From contig NZ_FRCT01000003.1 of NCBI RefSeq assembly GCF_900143025.1, positions 243,622 to 307,621 of the forward strand: a DNA stretch of 64,000 nucleotides, in the 5' to 3' direction. The DNA comes from Ruminococcus flavefaciens. Lineage in GTDB: Bacteria > Bacillota > Clostridia > Oscillospirales > Ruminococcaceae. The notes beneath the pieces were generated by a model. That model was given only the letters and a program-made list of their open reading frames with translations, ran no database searches and was not told the DNA's origin. Below, piece by piece: positions 40,930-49,304 of this stretch; position 1 is the stretch's first letter, and each line of letters opens with the position of its first letter. The translations under genes were made by a program, and so were the position numbers.

Positions 40930-42276
40930 ATGAACATAAAACCAATACGTAATGATTTTTTCATGTACATATTGGCTAATGTTATCAGCTCTATCGGTGT
41001 ATCAATATATATTCTTATTGATACGTTTTTTATTTCCAAGGGGATGGGGGCACAAGGACTTGCCGCACTTAATCTTGCTTTGCCGGTCTTTAACTTTCTT
41101 AACGGCTTCGGACTTATGCTCGGTATGGGCGGCGGAAGCAAGTTCTCTATGCTTTATTGCAGAACTGAACGCATCGAGACAGACAGGATATTTACAAATG
41201 CGTTTATATCCATGCTTGCTGTCAGCGCAGTTTTTGAGATAATCGGCATCTTCTTTTCCAAACAGTTTACACATTTACTCGGAGCAGACACAAACGTTTT
41301 CAGACTTTCACACGATTATTTAAAAACCATATTACTATTCTCTCCTGCTTTCCTGATGAATAATATCATGGCTTGCTTCATGCGCAACGATAGTGCGCCA
41401 AAGCTTGCTATGCTGGGAATGCTGAGTGGTAGCCTTGCCAATATAATACTCGATTATGTTTTCATCTTCAAGCTCGGAATGGGCATGAGAGGTGCTGCAC
41501 TTGCAACGTGTATATCGCCGTTTGTAAGCATGAGCATAATGAGTATCCACATAATCACAGGCTGGAATGCTTTCAGTCTTAGGATAATGCGTCCCTCATG
41601 GAGCGTTATTAAGGAGATAATGTCTCTGGGACTTCATTCTTTTTTCACGGAAATATCAGGCGGCTTAGTGCTCATGGTATTCAATTTCGTGATACATCGC
41701 CTTATGGGCAACACAGGTATTGCAGCCTACGGCGTCATAGCCAATATCGGTATAGTCTTTACAGCTGTATTTGTGGGACTTTCCAGCGGTGCACAGCCGC
41801 TTATGTGCCGATACCACGGCAAAAATGATGAAAAAGCAATAAACTATATCCTGTGTCTTTCAATAAGAACAGCTCTTGTCCTTGCAGCTGTTTCCTATCT
41901 GCTGATATATACTCAGACCTCGAACATCGTAAGCCTGTTCAACAGCAGCAACGACAGCAAAATGCAGTCAATAGCCGAAAACGGTCTCAAGATATACTTC
42001 CTGTTCATGCCGTTCATGGGTGCAAACACTATTATGTCGGTGTACTTTATGTCCGACGAAAAGCCTCACAGCGCACAGATAATATCCCTTCTGCGAGGTA
42101 CATTTCTTGTGATACCTGCGGCTTTCATCGCCTATTTCATGCAGAGTATAGGGCTTGTATGGCTTGCTGTGCCTATATCGGAAATGCTCACAATGGTCAC
42201 AGCAGTTGGAATATTCCACCTTAGAAGAAGAAAAAAGCGCATAGAAAAGCTGTGGCTCGCATACAACAAGATATAA
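40930..42276 (+). CDS. MATE family efflux transporter
   Basis: A 448-residue MATE exporter with twelve helices; PIRNDFFMYILANVISSIGVSIYILIDTFFIS opens the first half in the usual way, and the helix-7 region has ISGGLVLMVFNFVIHRLMG. It exports drugs or metabolites by cation antiport; the substrate is unknown. It lacks the Gly/Pro-rich extension of the other MATE protein (2553-4082). The ATG follows GGGGGGT. A TATAAT box lies about 70 bp upstream without a good -35. Confidence 0.92.
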   Translation: MNIKPIRNDFFMYILANVISSIGVSIYILIDTFFISKGMGAQGLAALNLALPVFNFLNGFGLMLGMGGGSKFSMLYCRTERIETDRIFTNAFISMLAVSAVFEIIGIFFSKQFTHLLGADTNVFRLSHDYLKTILLFSPAFLMNNIMACFMRNDSAPKLAMLGMLSGSLANIILDYVFIFKLGMGMRGAALATCISPFVSMSIMSIHIITGWNAFSLRIMRPSWSVIKEIMSLGLHSFFTEISGGLVLMVFNFVIHRLMGNTGIAAYGVIANIGIVFTAVFVGLSSGAQPLMCRYHGKNDEKAINYILCLSIRTALVLAAVSYLLIYTQTSNIVSLFNSSNDSKMQSIAENGLKIYFLFMPFMGANTIMSVYFMSDEKPHSAQIISLLRGTFLVIPAAFIAYFMQSIGLVWLAVPISEMLTMVTAVGIFHLRRRKKRIEKLWLAYNKI

Positions 42277-42280
42277 AAAG

Positions 42281-42320
42281 CTCCCGAAGGAGGTCGGCAA
42301 ACGGCTTCTTTCGGGATTTC
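42281..42320 (+). terminator. Terminator of second MATE gene
   Basis: CTCCCGAAGGA and its partner TTCTTTCGGGA form a stem around a GC-rich loop, followed by TTTCTTT. Confidence 0.65.
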
Positions 42321-42336
42321 TTTATGCAAAAATACA

Positions 42337-42355
42337 GGGCGCACAGTGTGCGCCC
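42337..42355. terminator. Palindrome between convergent genes, probable bidirectional terminator
   Basis: GGGCGCAC/GTGCGCCC with a 3-base loop; GTTTT follows on the plus strand and TGTATTTTT on the minus strand. It also looks like the palindrome unit of repeat family 1. Confidence 0.6.
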
Positions 42356-42370
42356 GTTTTCAATTATGGA

Positions 42371-42766
42371 TCAAAGTATCTGCTCAGGTTCGCCAACAGG
42401 AGGCATAATGAAAGCAGTTGCGTCCTCAAGGTGGAATATCTTCATCTTGAAGCCTGTCTGCTCGTTGTATATCTGCTTCAGGAGCGGACTTGTTGCGTAC
42501 ATTGCCTCTGTGTACTTAGGATCGTCATCGAAAACTATCTTGCCGGTATATCTAAGCCATACACCGTCAGGCTTGCAGGCAACTATCTCGCAGAGAGGAT
42601 TTGCCAGCATCTGTCTGTAAACTGCCTTGAAGTCACCTACTGCGAACATTACCTTGCCGTCCATTTCGATATGTGAACCGAAAGGTCTCAGCTTTGGCTG
42701 TGCTCCGTCAGTTGTAGCAATAAAGAACATTCCTGCTTCTGTTAAAAAATCGTAAAGCTTGCTCAT
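42371..42766 (-). CDS. Pyridoxamine 5'-phosphate oxidase-like flavin-binding protein
   Basis: A 131-residue split-barrel protein. FFIATTDGAQPKLRPFGSH is the characteristic first strand pair, and KAVYRQMLANPLCEIVAC follows. These small homodimers bind FMN or F420-like cofactors and reduce or oxidise small molecules; the true substrate is unknown. The ATG follows GGAGG at normal spacing. It lies 41 bp downstream of cysK on the same strand and may share its transcript. Confidence 0.85.
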   Translation of the reverse strand: MSKLYDFLTEAGMFFIATTDGAQPKLRPFGSHIEMDGKVMFAVGDFKAVYRQMLANPLCEIVACKPDGVWLRYTGKIVFDDDPKYTEAMYATSPLLKQIYNEQTGFKMKIFHLEDATAFIMPPVGEPEQIL

Positions 42767-42807
42767 GTTAAATAAACCTCCTTATATTACGCCCTGAGAC
42801 GTTATTA

Positions 42808-43737
42808 TCAGTCCTCAAAAAGCGGAGTTGAGAAGTATCTCTCGGCTGTGTCGGGGAGAATAGTAACTACGGTCTTTCCCTCACCCAGCTTTTCGGCAAG
42901 CTTCAGAGCTGCCGCAACATTGGTTCCGCTTGAAATGCCGCACATTATGCCTTCCTTTGCGGCTAAGTCCTTTGCTGTCTGTATAGCCTCCTCGTCAGTA
43001 ACTATATATATGTCATCATAGATCTTCTGGTTGAGTATATCAGGGATAATGCCGTCGCCTATGCCCATTTGCAGATGAGTTCCGATGTTACCGCCCGCAA
43101 GGATAGCTGCATTCTCAGGCTCCACAGCCCATATGACCATATCCGGGTACTGAGCTTTCAGAGCCTCACCGATACCTGTGATAGTACCGCCTGTACCAAT
43201 TCCCGAACAGAAGCCGTCTATTTTAACTGCGGTCTGCTCCAGTATCTCCAAAGCTGTATGATACTTATGAGCTCCGATATTATTAACATTGCAGAACTGC
43301 TGAGGAACGAACACATTCTCGTCCTCCTCTGCCATTTTCAGTGCAGTATCAAGACAGGTCTGTATGCATTTTCCGATATCTCCGTCATCGTGAATAAGAA
43401 TTACCTCTGCACCGTAGTGATTAACAAGCTTTCTGCGCTCCTCACTTACAGAGTCGGGCATGATAATAATTGTTTTGTAGCCCTTTACTGCTCCCACAAG
43501 AGCGAGACCTATTCCCTGATTTCCGCTGGTAGGCTCAACTATTATCGTTCCCTCATGTATCTTGCCTTCTCTTTCGGCATGGCGAACCATATTGTATGCT
43601 GTACGGGTCTTTATAGAACCTCCTACATTAAGTCCCTCGAACTTTACAAGAACATCTGCGCTTCCTTTTTTGTTCATTCGGTTAAGCTTTATCATCGGAG
43701 TGTGTCCGATAGCTTCCAGAACATTATTATAAATCAT
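42808..43737 (-). CDS. cysK: Cysteine synthase family PLP enzyme (O-acetylserine sulfhydrylase-like)
   Basis: A 309-residue fold-type II PLP enzyme. The Schiff-base lysine is Lys43 in NVGGSIKTR, the substrate loop is EPTSGNQGIGLA, and the phosphate loop is GIGTGGTITGIG. It should make cysteine from O-acetylserine and sulfide. Two variations are visible: NVGGSIKTR instead of the common NPGGSVKDR, and TSGNQG instead of TSGNTG. These could shift substrate use, for example toward O-acetylhomoserine or another nucleophile (inference). The ATG follows AAGGAG. A promoter lies at 43776-43804. Confidence 0.87.
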   Translation of the reverse strand: MIYNNVLEAIGHTPMIKLNRMNKKGSADVLVKFEGLNVGGSIKTRTAYNMVRHAEREGKIHEGTIIVEPTSGNQGIGLALVGAVKGYKTIIIMPDSVSEERRKLVNHYGAEVILIHDDGDIGKCIQTCLDTALKMAEEDENVFVPQQFCNVNNIGAHKYHTALEILEQTAVKIDGFCSGIGTGGTITGIGEALKAQYPDMVIWAVEPENAAILAGGNIGTHLQMGIGDGIIPDILNQKIYDDIYIVTDEEAIQTAKDLAAKEGIMCGISSGTNVAAALKLAEKLGEGKTVVTILPDTAERYFSTPLFED

Positions 43738-43775
43738 CTCATGATCTCCTTACGTCAAATTTACATAGCAATATA

Positions 43776-43804
43776 ATTATACTATAATTCCGAGTAAAAG
43801 GCAA
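43776..43804 (-). promoter_or_regulatory. Promoter of cysK
   Basis: Minus strand TTGCCT (43804-43799), 17 bp, TATAAT (43781-43776), about 39 bp before the ATG. Confidence 0.6.
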
Positions 43805-43852
43805 GGGCTTTTTTCAAGTTATTCTACAGCAACAAATTTGCACACGGAAATA

Positions 43853-44635
43853 CTACGCCTGATCTATTGAAGCGATAAGCCTTGAATTCTTATAGAGCTT
43901 AATGATATATTCTTTTTCGGGATCAAGACGATATTTCAGTTCTTCACCTTCGATGTCGGATACCTGAGCAATATATCTGAAACTGCTGTCCTCAAGCACA
44001 CTGAACCTATAGACTATACCTTTACTTCTCCGCCAGCCTCTTTTTACGCGTCTGTACGACAATATATCAGTATCTATCCTACAGCCTTTCACACGTACCG
44101 TAATGGTCTCACCCTGTTTCATATCCATGAATGTATCGCCAACAAAGCCGATATAGGATATATTATCGATCGAAGAAAGACGGTTTATCTCTCTCTGTGT
44201 ATGGAAAGCCGATGCACGTACACCCATTGACAGATAAATAAGCAATGCCAGCACATAGGTCACAACAAAAGCCGCATACCTGCCTGCTTTACTGTGTTTT
44301 TTCACATCATTTTTGACTGTTTCATTCTTGTGGCAATCCTTGTACGCACCTTTTTCGTGTTCATCATTGAAAAAGATACGCATTACTTTCCAGACAATGA
44401 TACCCAAAGCCACATCAGCTGCAAATCCGAATATAACGCGAAGAAGCGAAAAAACAAAGACTGCCCTCAGCCCTTCCTCACCTGTCATAACATCGGGCTT
44501 GAAAAAAATACGATGAAGTATCGAAACAAGAAAAGCAGCGATCGCCATACACGTAGATATTTTGTCTTTTCTCGCCTTTTTTGCTGCACGTTCGGCAGCT
44601 TCTTTTCTGTGTCGGTCTCTTTCTCGTCTGTTCAT
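43853..44635 (-). CDS. Hypothetical membrane protein, 260 aa
   Basis: The protein has a strongly basic N-terminus (NRRERDRHRKEAAERAAKKARK), three or four hydrophobic segments (CMAIAAFLVSILHRIFF, AVFVFSLLRVIFGFAADVALGIIVWKVM, AAFVVTYVLALLIYLSMG) and an outside C-terminal domain of about 100 residues rich in strands (TITVRVKGCRIDTDILSY). I do not recognise the family. It starts 3 bp after the small membrane protein gene at 44639-44893, so the two are coupled. Confidence 0.7.
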   Translation of the reverse strand: MNRRERDRHRKEAAERAAKKARKDKISTCMAIAAFLVSILHRIFFKPDVMTGEEGLRAVFVFSLLRVIFGFAADVALGIIVWKVMRIFFNDEHEKGAYKDCHKNETVKNDVKKHSKAGRYAAFVVTYVLALLIYLSMGVRASAFHTQREINRLSSIDNISYIGFVGDTFMDMKQGETITVRVKGCRIDTDILSYRRVKRGWRRSKGIVYRFSVLEDSSFRYIAQVSDIEGEELKYRLDPEKEYIIKLYKNSRLIASIDQA

Positions 44636-44638
44636 ATA

Positions 44639-44893
44639 TTATAAGCCACCCTCTTTTTCCTTATCCCACAATTCCTCATAGGACTTGAAATTATCGGGAT
44701 ACCAGAAAACGGAAGTTTTTTCATATGTATTCTCCGCGTCAACGAGCACCTTCCACCTCACGACCTTGTACGTAAGAGCCGTATAAGTGCGCGTTCCGCC
44801 GTCTTTATACGCACCTGTCGGTACAGGAACGAAAAGTACCGCAATAATAAGTAGAACAAGTGATACAATGATTATCTTCGTCTTTTTCTTCAT
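44639..44893 (-). CDS. Small conserved membrane-anchored protein, 84 aa
   Basis: One N-terminal helix (KIIIVSLVLLIIAVLFVPVP) is followed by an outside segment with the pattern PTGAYKDGGTRTYTALTY and PDNFKSYEELWDKE. I recall this pattern from many short clostridial proteins of unknown function. ATG 44893 follows AAAGGAGTG; the longer frame upstream has no ribosome site. It is coupled to the 260-residue membrane protein gene downstream. Confidence 0.75.
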   Translation of the reverse strand: MKKKTKIIIVSLVLLIIAVLFVPVPTGAYKDGGTRTYTALTYKVVRWKVLVDAENTYEKTSVFWYPDNFKSYEELWDKEKEGGL

Positions 44894-44928
44894 ATTATCA
44901 GGCACTCCTTTCACGCTGATAGTCAAAT

Positions 44929-44958
44929 GGGCAGATAAAATCTGCCCGTTTTTGTTTT
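44929..44958 (+). terminator. Hairpin with T-run in the spacer upstream of 44893
   Basis: GGGCAGA/TCTGCCC with a TAAAA loop, then GTTTTTGTTTT on the plus strand. No plus-strand gene precedes it, so it may stop antisense transcription or, as a weaker minus-strand hairpin, end metG transcription. Confidence 0.5.
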
Positions 44959-45040
44959 ATGATATGTAATAGAGCTGTGAAATTGCAGTTTGAGACAAAT
45001 CTGCGGCATTTAACACCGCAATTCTCAATTCACACATTGC

Positions 45041-47050
45041 TTATTCTTCGGCAGAAGCAAACTGACTTTCGTGACGAGTGAAGAAGTCTGTTCTCGGAGG
45101 CAGGAACTTCAGCTTGTGATCGTTGCCTGTAAAGTATGTAAGAGGTTCAAGGATAGTATCCCATGACCAGATACGCTCATCGACTTCAAGATACTCGCGG
45201 AGCTTCTCTGTGCCGAAAGGAGCCATCGGGTGAAGGAGTACGCCTGCAATACGTATCATATAGAACAGATTTGCAAGAGCCTGCTTCAGAGCCTCCTTAT
45301 CGGGATACTCGCCTGTAAGCGCCTTTGCCATGTACTTGCTTCCGTTACGGATATAGCTGTCAAGCACATAAGTACACTGGTGGAACGCGAATTTTGACAT
45401 ATGTCTCTCGTAATCGAGCACAGCCTTCTTTGCATCAGCAAGGAATTTCTCCTCGGGAGCATTATTCGGCATAACGCCATCAAGCTCCTTCTGACAGGTA
45501 TAGAAAGCAGTACGTATCATACGGTTGTATACGTTTGAAAGGAGGAGTCCGTCCTTTACAACAGGATCTGCGTCCTCGGGCTTAGCATCGGGATTATAAG
45601 GCTTAGGCATAAAGCTTACCGAACGCTGTCCAAGACCAAGTCCAAGCCAGTGCATACGAAGCTGCTCGGGAGTATAGTGGTTCAGCAGATCATCAGCCAT
45701 AGGCGGCTTAACTGCACCTGAGCTCGAAGCCTTCTTGTCAAGGAAAAGGATATGGTGATTAGCCACGATAACAGGGAGCTGTAACTCTCCGTCGGCAGGT
45801 GAAGCAGTCTTTGTGTCGCTCTCCTGCTGTGCCATCCACATTGCAGGCTCGGCAATACCGTAGAAGTAGATATTATCCTGTCCGATGAACTGATATACAG
45901 TTGAATCCTTGCTGCACCAATAATCGCGCCATTCTTCCTTGTCGTGACCGATAGACTCCAGATAAGTCTCGGTAAAGGAGATAGGAGCCCAGAGAGACTC
46001 AGGCCATACCCATACTGTAAGTCCCTCAACGCCGTCCATAACAGGTGCAGGAACGCCCCACTCGATATTACCTGTAAGACGGAAAGGAACAAGGGTCTTG
46101 CCCGTTCTGTAACGTATGCCGTTCTCAGTAAGTATGCGGCAGGCTTCATCACAGTCTGAAAGCTTTGTGAACTCTATTGTGAATGAAGGCTTCTTAGGTT
46201 CTTCGAGGTAGTTGTGCTCAGGCATAGAAGCCTTGATGCTCATGTACTTTTCCTCAAATTCACGCTTTATGTAGATAACAGGGTTCTTTAAGAACTCGTC
46301 GATAGTTTTCCATACAACAGGACGGATATCCTTGCGCTTTTTAAGCTCCTCAACCCAGTCCTTCATAAGCTGCTCGTAGTCGCGGAGCTTGAAGTACCAG
46401 TTGGTTACAGGCTTCATAGTCGGAGTCTCACCTGTAAGAGTGCTGACAGGATTTATAAGGTTCTCGGGCATATACTGATGACCCATATCGCACTCGTCTG
46501 CATAGCCCTTTTCGGAAGTACAGCCGTCTACAGGACATTTACCTATGACCTGTCTGCCGTTGAGGAAAACTCCTGCCTTCTCGTCGAAGAACTGCATTGT
46601 AGTTATCTGATTAAGCTGACCCTTCTTGTGGAGAGAGCTTATGAAACGGTCGGTTACAGAAGCGTGAATCTCCTTTGAACGTCCCAGACCCGAAGCAGCA
46701 AAAAGGTTCGGAGCAATACCGTAAGCGGCAAGCGTATCCTTCTGCTTGTTGTGGTTTCTCTGAACGAAGTCCTCCAGCGAGCCCTCAAACTCGCCGTTCT
46801 TCACCTTTACTCTCCAGCCCTCTGCAATAGGAGAGCCGTAGCAGTCAGTACCGCTGACAAATATAACATTTTCCTTGCCGATACGGTCTCTCAGGAAACG
46901 TGCATAGGTATCCGCAAATACCAGCATACCGCCAACGTGACCGAAGTGAAGCTCTTTATTTCCGTATGGCATACCGCCTGTAACTACTGCCCTTTTCGGG
47001 AACACAGGACGTGGGATCTCAAAATTTTTCTTTTCTTTATTGTCTGACAT
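45041..47050 (-). CDS. metG: Methionyl-tRNA synthetase-like class I enzyme with altered KMSKS motif
   Basis: A 669-residue class I aminoacyl-tRNA synthetase closest to MetRS. Seen: PYGNKELHFGHVGGML (HIGH motif as HFGH), FVSGTDCYGSP, a knuckle-like insert with CPVDGC and CDMGH, VWVWPESLWAPISF, FIGQDNIYF, and an anticodon-binding helical domain. The KMSKS loop reads DKKASSSGAVK, lacking both usual Met and second Lys. The length fits bacterial MetRS without the dimerisation domain. It should charge tRNA-Met, but the motif change and extra region near 290-330 (TKLSDCDEACRILTENGIRY) mark a divergent branch. The ATG follows AAGAGG. An opposing sRNA promoter lies in its 5' leader. Confidence 0.85.
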   Translation of the reverse strand: MSDNKEKKNFEIPRPVFPKRAVVTGGMPYGNKELHFGHVGGMLVFADTYARFLRDRIGKENVIFVSGTDCYGSPIAEGWRVKVKNGEFEGSLEDFVQRNHNKQKDTLAAYGIAPNLFAASGLGRSKEIHASVTDRFISSLHKKGQLNQITTMQFFDEKAGVFLNGRQVIGKCPVDGCTSEKGYADECDMGHQYMPENLINPVSTLTGETPTMKPVTNWYFKLRDYEQLMKDWVEELKKRKDIRPVVWKTIDEFLKNPVIYIKREFEEKYMSIKASMPEHNYLEEPKKPSFTIEFTKLSDCDEACRILTENGIRYRTGKTLVPFRLTGNIEWGVPAPVMDGVEGLTVWVWPESLWAPISFTETYLESIGHDKEEWRDYWCSKDSTVYQFIGQDNIYFYGIAEPAMWMAQQESDTKTASPADGELQLPVIVANHHILFLDKKASSSGAVKPPMADDLLNHYTPEQLRMHWLGLGLGQRSVSFMPKPYNPDAKPEDADPVVKDGLLLSNVYNRMIRTAFYTCQKELDGVMPNNAPEEKFLADAKKAVLDYERHMSKFAFHQCTYVLDSYIRNGSKYMAKALTGEYPDKEALKQALANLFYMIRIAGVLLHPMAPFGTEKLREYLEVDERIWSWDTILEPLTYFTGNDHKLKFLPPRTDFFTRHESQFASAEE

Positions 47051-47070
47051 TTTATTTTCCTCTTTTCATA

Positions 47071-47099
47071 TTGACATGAAAAAATGTATCTGATATAAT
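47071..47099 (+). promoter_or_regulatory. Consensus promoter of candidate sRNA
   Basis: TTGACA (47071-47076), 17 bp, TATAAT (47094-47099): both boxes are perfect. Transcription should begin near 47106. Confidence 0.75.
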
Positions 47100-47105
47100 A
47101 ATTTT

Positions 47106-47177
47106 GAAAGCAGAAATGCTATCAGAGATGAGGGAACCTCCGCTATACTGGGCAGAGGCACTCCCTCATCTTTTTTT
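47106..47177 (+). ncRNA. Candidate small RNA, about 70 nt
   Basis: A consensus promoter is followed within 75 bp by an intrinsic terminator with no ORF between. The predicted RNA starts near 47106, forms a small hairpin AGCA-GAAA-TGCT (47109-47120), then a long one. The outer stem AGATGAGGGA/TCCCTCATCT (47126-47135 with 47162-47171) is perfect over 10 bp, an inner CCTC/GAGG helix (47137-47140 with 47155-47158) encloses a 14-base loop, and seven T residues follow. The gene diverges from metG and lies next to a palindromic repeat array. I do not recognise a known family; T-box and 6S features are absent. Confidence 0.55.
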
Positions 47178-47490
47178 GTAGGGGAGCCCGCCCTCGGGCT
47201 CCCGTCAAAATTAATATGTGCTCCATGCGGGAGGGCGAGAGCGCCCTCCCCTACACATGGGTTTGATATATTTGCATTGTAACCTGCGGACGACCAATGG
47301 TCGTCCCTACAGTGTGTCATTTATAATTTTTGTGTAATTGACAGGGCGATGTGGGCATCGCCCCCTACAGATCGTCATTTGTAATTCTTACGTTAGGCAC
47401 GGACTGCCAAAGGCAGCCCCTACAGCTCGTTCATGTTAATTACATTGTAAGGCACGGGCGCTCGGAAAGCGCCCCTACTAAGCACTAATC
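47178..47490. repeat. Array of variable palindromes in a conserved framework (repeat family 1)
   Basis: This 313-bp stretch without genes has six GC-rich palindromes spaced about 45-60 bp: near 47181, 47229, 47289, 47343, 47401 and 47458. Each has its own core, such as GGACGACC/GGTCGTCC, GGGCGATG/CATCGCCC, GGACTGCC/GGCAGCCC and GGGCGCT/AGCGCCC. Most are followed by CCCTAC and then an AT-rich spacer of the type TCGTCATTTGTAATT and GTAAGGCACGG. Arm changes are compensated on both sides. The same family occurs near 235, 50649 and 52930. No coding potential is seen. Confidence 0.75.
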
Positions 47491-47495
47491 ACTGC

Positions 47496-49136
47496 TCAGG
47501 CGAACGCCTGAAGTCTTTTGCGTGTTATCTCCTCGCCGAGAACGTGGCTCACTTCCCAGATATCTGGAGCATTTGCGTGTCCTGTGAGAGCTATACGGAG
47601 CATATTTGTGATATGAACGATACTTCCCTTGAACTGGTCGGGATTTTTCTTGTAGTCCTTTGGCTTTACAGCAAAACCCATTTCCTCGGTTATAGCCTTT
47701 ACCTTGTCGAACCATGCGGCACTGTCGTCGTTATGGTCGTAGCTTGCAAGATACTTGCCGAAGAACTCCTTAACTGTAGCTTCATCGCACTCTCCGGGCA
47801 TAGGGTCTGTTACCTTGAAGGTCTCGTCATAGTAGAAGCTCATAAAGTCACAAGCCTGCTTCCATGTCTCGATATCTCTTCTCGGCTTTGCACCCCCTCT
47901 GCCTACATTAAGAGCAGCGAGAGTTCTCTCGGGATACTTGTTTATAAGTGCTGCAAAGTCATTGTCGTACTCATTGCACCATTCAAGCCAGCCGTCATAG
48001 ACCTGCTGTGCAGACATACGGCAGATAACGTTCTTTGAAATATCACGGAGCTTGTCAAGGTCCACAAGTGCACCCGATACAGACATTTTTTCCAGTGTGT
48101 ACGGGAAATCGTGATAATCAGTTTCAGGGTTAGCGATGCGCCACTCCTCATAGTTTGAATTGAGGAGAGTGAGAAGGAATTCCCAGATAGCGTCCCTGCT
48201 GATGCCCTCCTGCTGATAATAAGAGAGTGCAAGCTCAGGGTCCTTACGCTTTGAAAGCTTACGCTTTCCGCCTGTTTCCTCATCTATCTTCATAAGTGTA
48301 GCTGTATGACAGTACTTTGGCTGCTCCCAGCCGAGAGTGTTGAAAAGCTCAACGTGCATAGGAAGTGATGATATCCACTCCTCACCGCGTACTACATGAG
48401 TTGAACGCATAAAGTGGTCGTCAATAACATGAGCAAAATGGTAAGTCGGTATACCATCGCTCTTGAGGAGAACGAAGTCCATATTATTTCTCGGCATTTC
48501 CAGTTTTCCGCGGATAGCGTCCTCAACAGCGATAGTTTCATCGGTCTCCTGACCTCTGAAACGGAGCACCCACTCTTTGCCAGCTTCGATATTTGCCTTT
48601 ACTTCATCAAGAGTAAGGTCGCGGCACTTTGCATACTTGCCGTAAACTCCTGGATTTTCCTTGTTTGCAGTCTGCTGCTCGCGGACAGCCTCTATCTCCT
48701 CTGCTGTCATAAAGCAAGGATAAGCAAGTCCTCTTTCGGTGAGAAGCTTCGCAAATACGTGGTATATCTCCTTACGCTGTCTCTGACGGTAAGGACCGTA
48801 ATTTCCGTTGTCACCCTCAGCTGTAGCACCCTCGTCAAAGTGTACGCCAAAGTAGTCCATAGCGTTGATGACAGTCTCAACAGCTCCCTCGACCTCACGT
48901 TTGTTGTCGGTATCCTCTATTCTAAGGAAGAAAACGCCGTTTGACTGATGAGAGATACGCTCACCTATGATAGCGTTGTAGAGATTTCCCAGGTGTACAA
49001 ATCCTGTTGGACTTGGTCCGATACGTGTTACGCAAGCTCCCTCGGGAAGCTGTCTCTCTGGGAAACGAGCCTCAATGTCCTCGGGAGTGTCCTTAACATC
49101 GGGAAAAAGGTAGTCTGCAAGTGCTTTATAATCCAT
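47496..49136 (-). CDS. gltX: Glutamyl-tRNA synthetase
   Basis: A 546-residue class Ic synthetase: RIGPSPTGFVHLGNLYNA (HIGH motif as HLGN), FLRIEDTDNKREV, and the KMSKS loop as KRKLSKRKD. The C-terminal half is the helical anticodon-binding domain (PDQFKGSIVHITNMLRIALTGH). It charges tRNA-Glu and, in bacteria lacking GlnRS, probably tRNA-Gln too; that wider specificity is general knowledge, not read here. ATG 49136 follows AAAGGAT; a longer frame lacks a ribosome site. A promoter lies at 49191-49219. Confidence 0.95.
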   Translation of the reverse strand: MDYKALADYLFPDVKDTPEDIEARFPERQLPEGACVTRIGPSPTGFVHLGNLYNAIIGERISHQSNGVFFLRIEDTDNKREVEGAVETVINAMDYFGVHFDEGATAEGDNGNYGPYRQRQRKEIYHVFAKLLTERGLAYPCFMTAEEIEAVREQQTANKENPGVYGKYAKCRDLTLDEVKANIEAGKEWVLRFRGQETDETIAVEDAIRGKLEMPRNNMDFVLLKSDGIPTYHFAHVIDDHFMRSTHVVRGEEWISSLPMHVELFNTLGWEQPKYCHTATLMKIDEETGGKRKLSKRKDPELALSYYQQEGISRDAIWEFLLTLLNSNYEEWRIANPETDYHDFPYTLEKMSVSGALVDLDKLRDISKNVICRMSAQQVYDGWLEWCNEYDNDFAALINKYPERTLAALNVGRGGAKPRRDIETWKQACDFMSFYYDETFKVTDPMPGECDEATVKEFFGKYLASYDHNDDSAAWFDKVKAITEEMGFAVKPKDYKKNPDQFKGSIVHITNMLRIALTGHANAPDIWEVSHVLGEEITRKRLQAFA

Positions 49137-49190
49137 AGTATCAATCCTTTGTAAAATTTCCGCCTGCCAGCTGACAGACACATTTAAATT

Positions 49191-49219
49191 ATTATATCAC
49201 ATATCTGCTGTAAAGTCAA
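49191..49219 (-). promoter_or_regulatory. Promoter of gltX
   Basis: Minus strand TTGACT (49219-49214), 17 bp, TATAAT (49196-49191), 54 bp before the ATG. No T-box elements are seen in the leader. Confidence 0.7.
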
Positions 49220-49266
49220 ATTTTAAAGGAGAGATATTGCAAAAAATGTCAGACCTGAAAAGACAT

Positions 49267-49297
49267 AAAAAAGCTCCACTTTTCAGGGAGCTTTTTT
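49267..49297 (-). terminator. Terminator of the peptidoglycan-binding protein gene
   Basis: GCTCC/GGAGC stem extended by A-T pairs, with a T-run of six on the minus strand. Confidence 0.75.
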
Positions 49298-49304
49298 ATT
49301 TCTG

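Noticed and set aside
47100..47180. T-box leader for metG on the minus strand
   Set aside because: The minus strand lacks the conserved T-box bulge (GGTGGNACCGCG) and a specifier stem; the T-run of the hairpin lies on the plus strand.
47178..47490. CRISPR array
   Set aside because: Repeats are not identical, spacers are conserved rather than unique, palindromes vary, and no cas genes are near.
49137..49260. T-box leader for gltX
   Set aside because: The leader between the promoter and the ATG is only about 50 bases and has no T-box elements.
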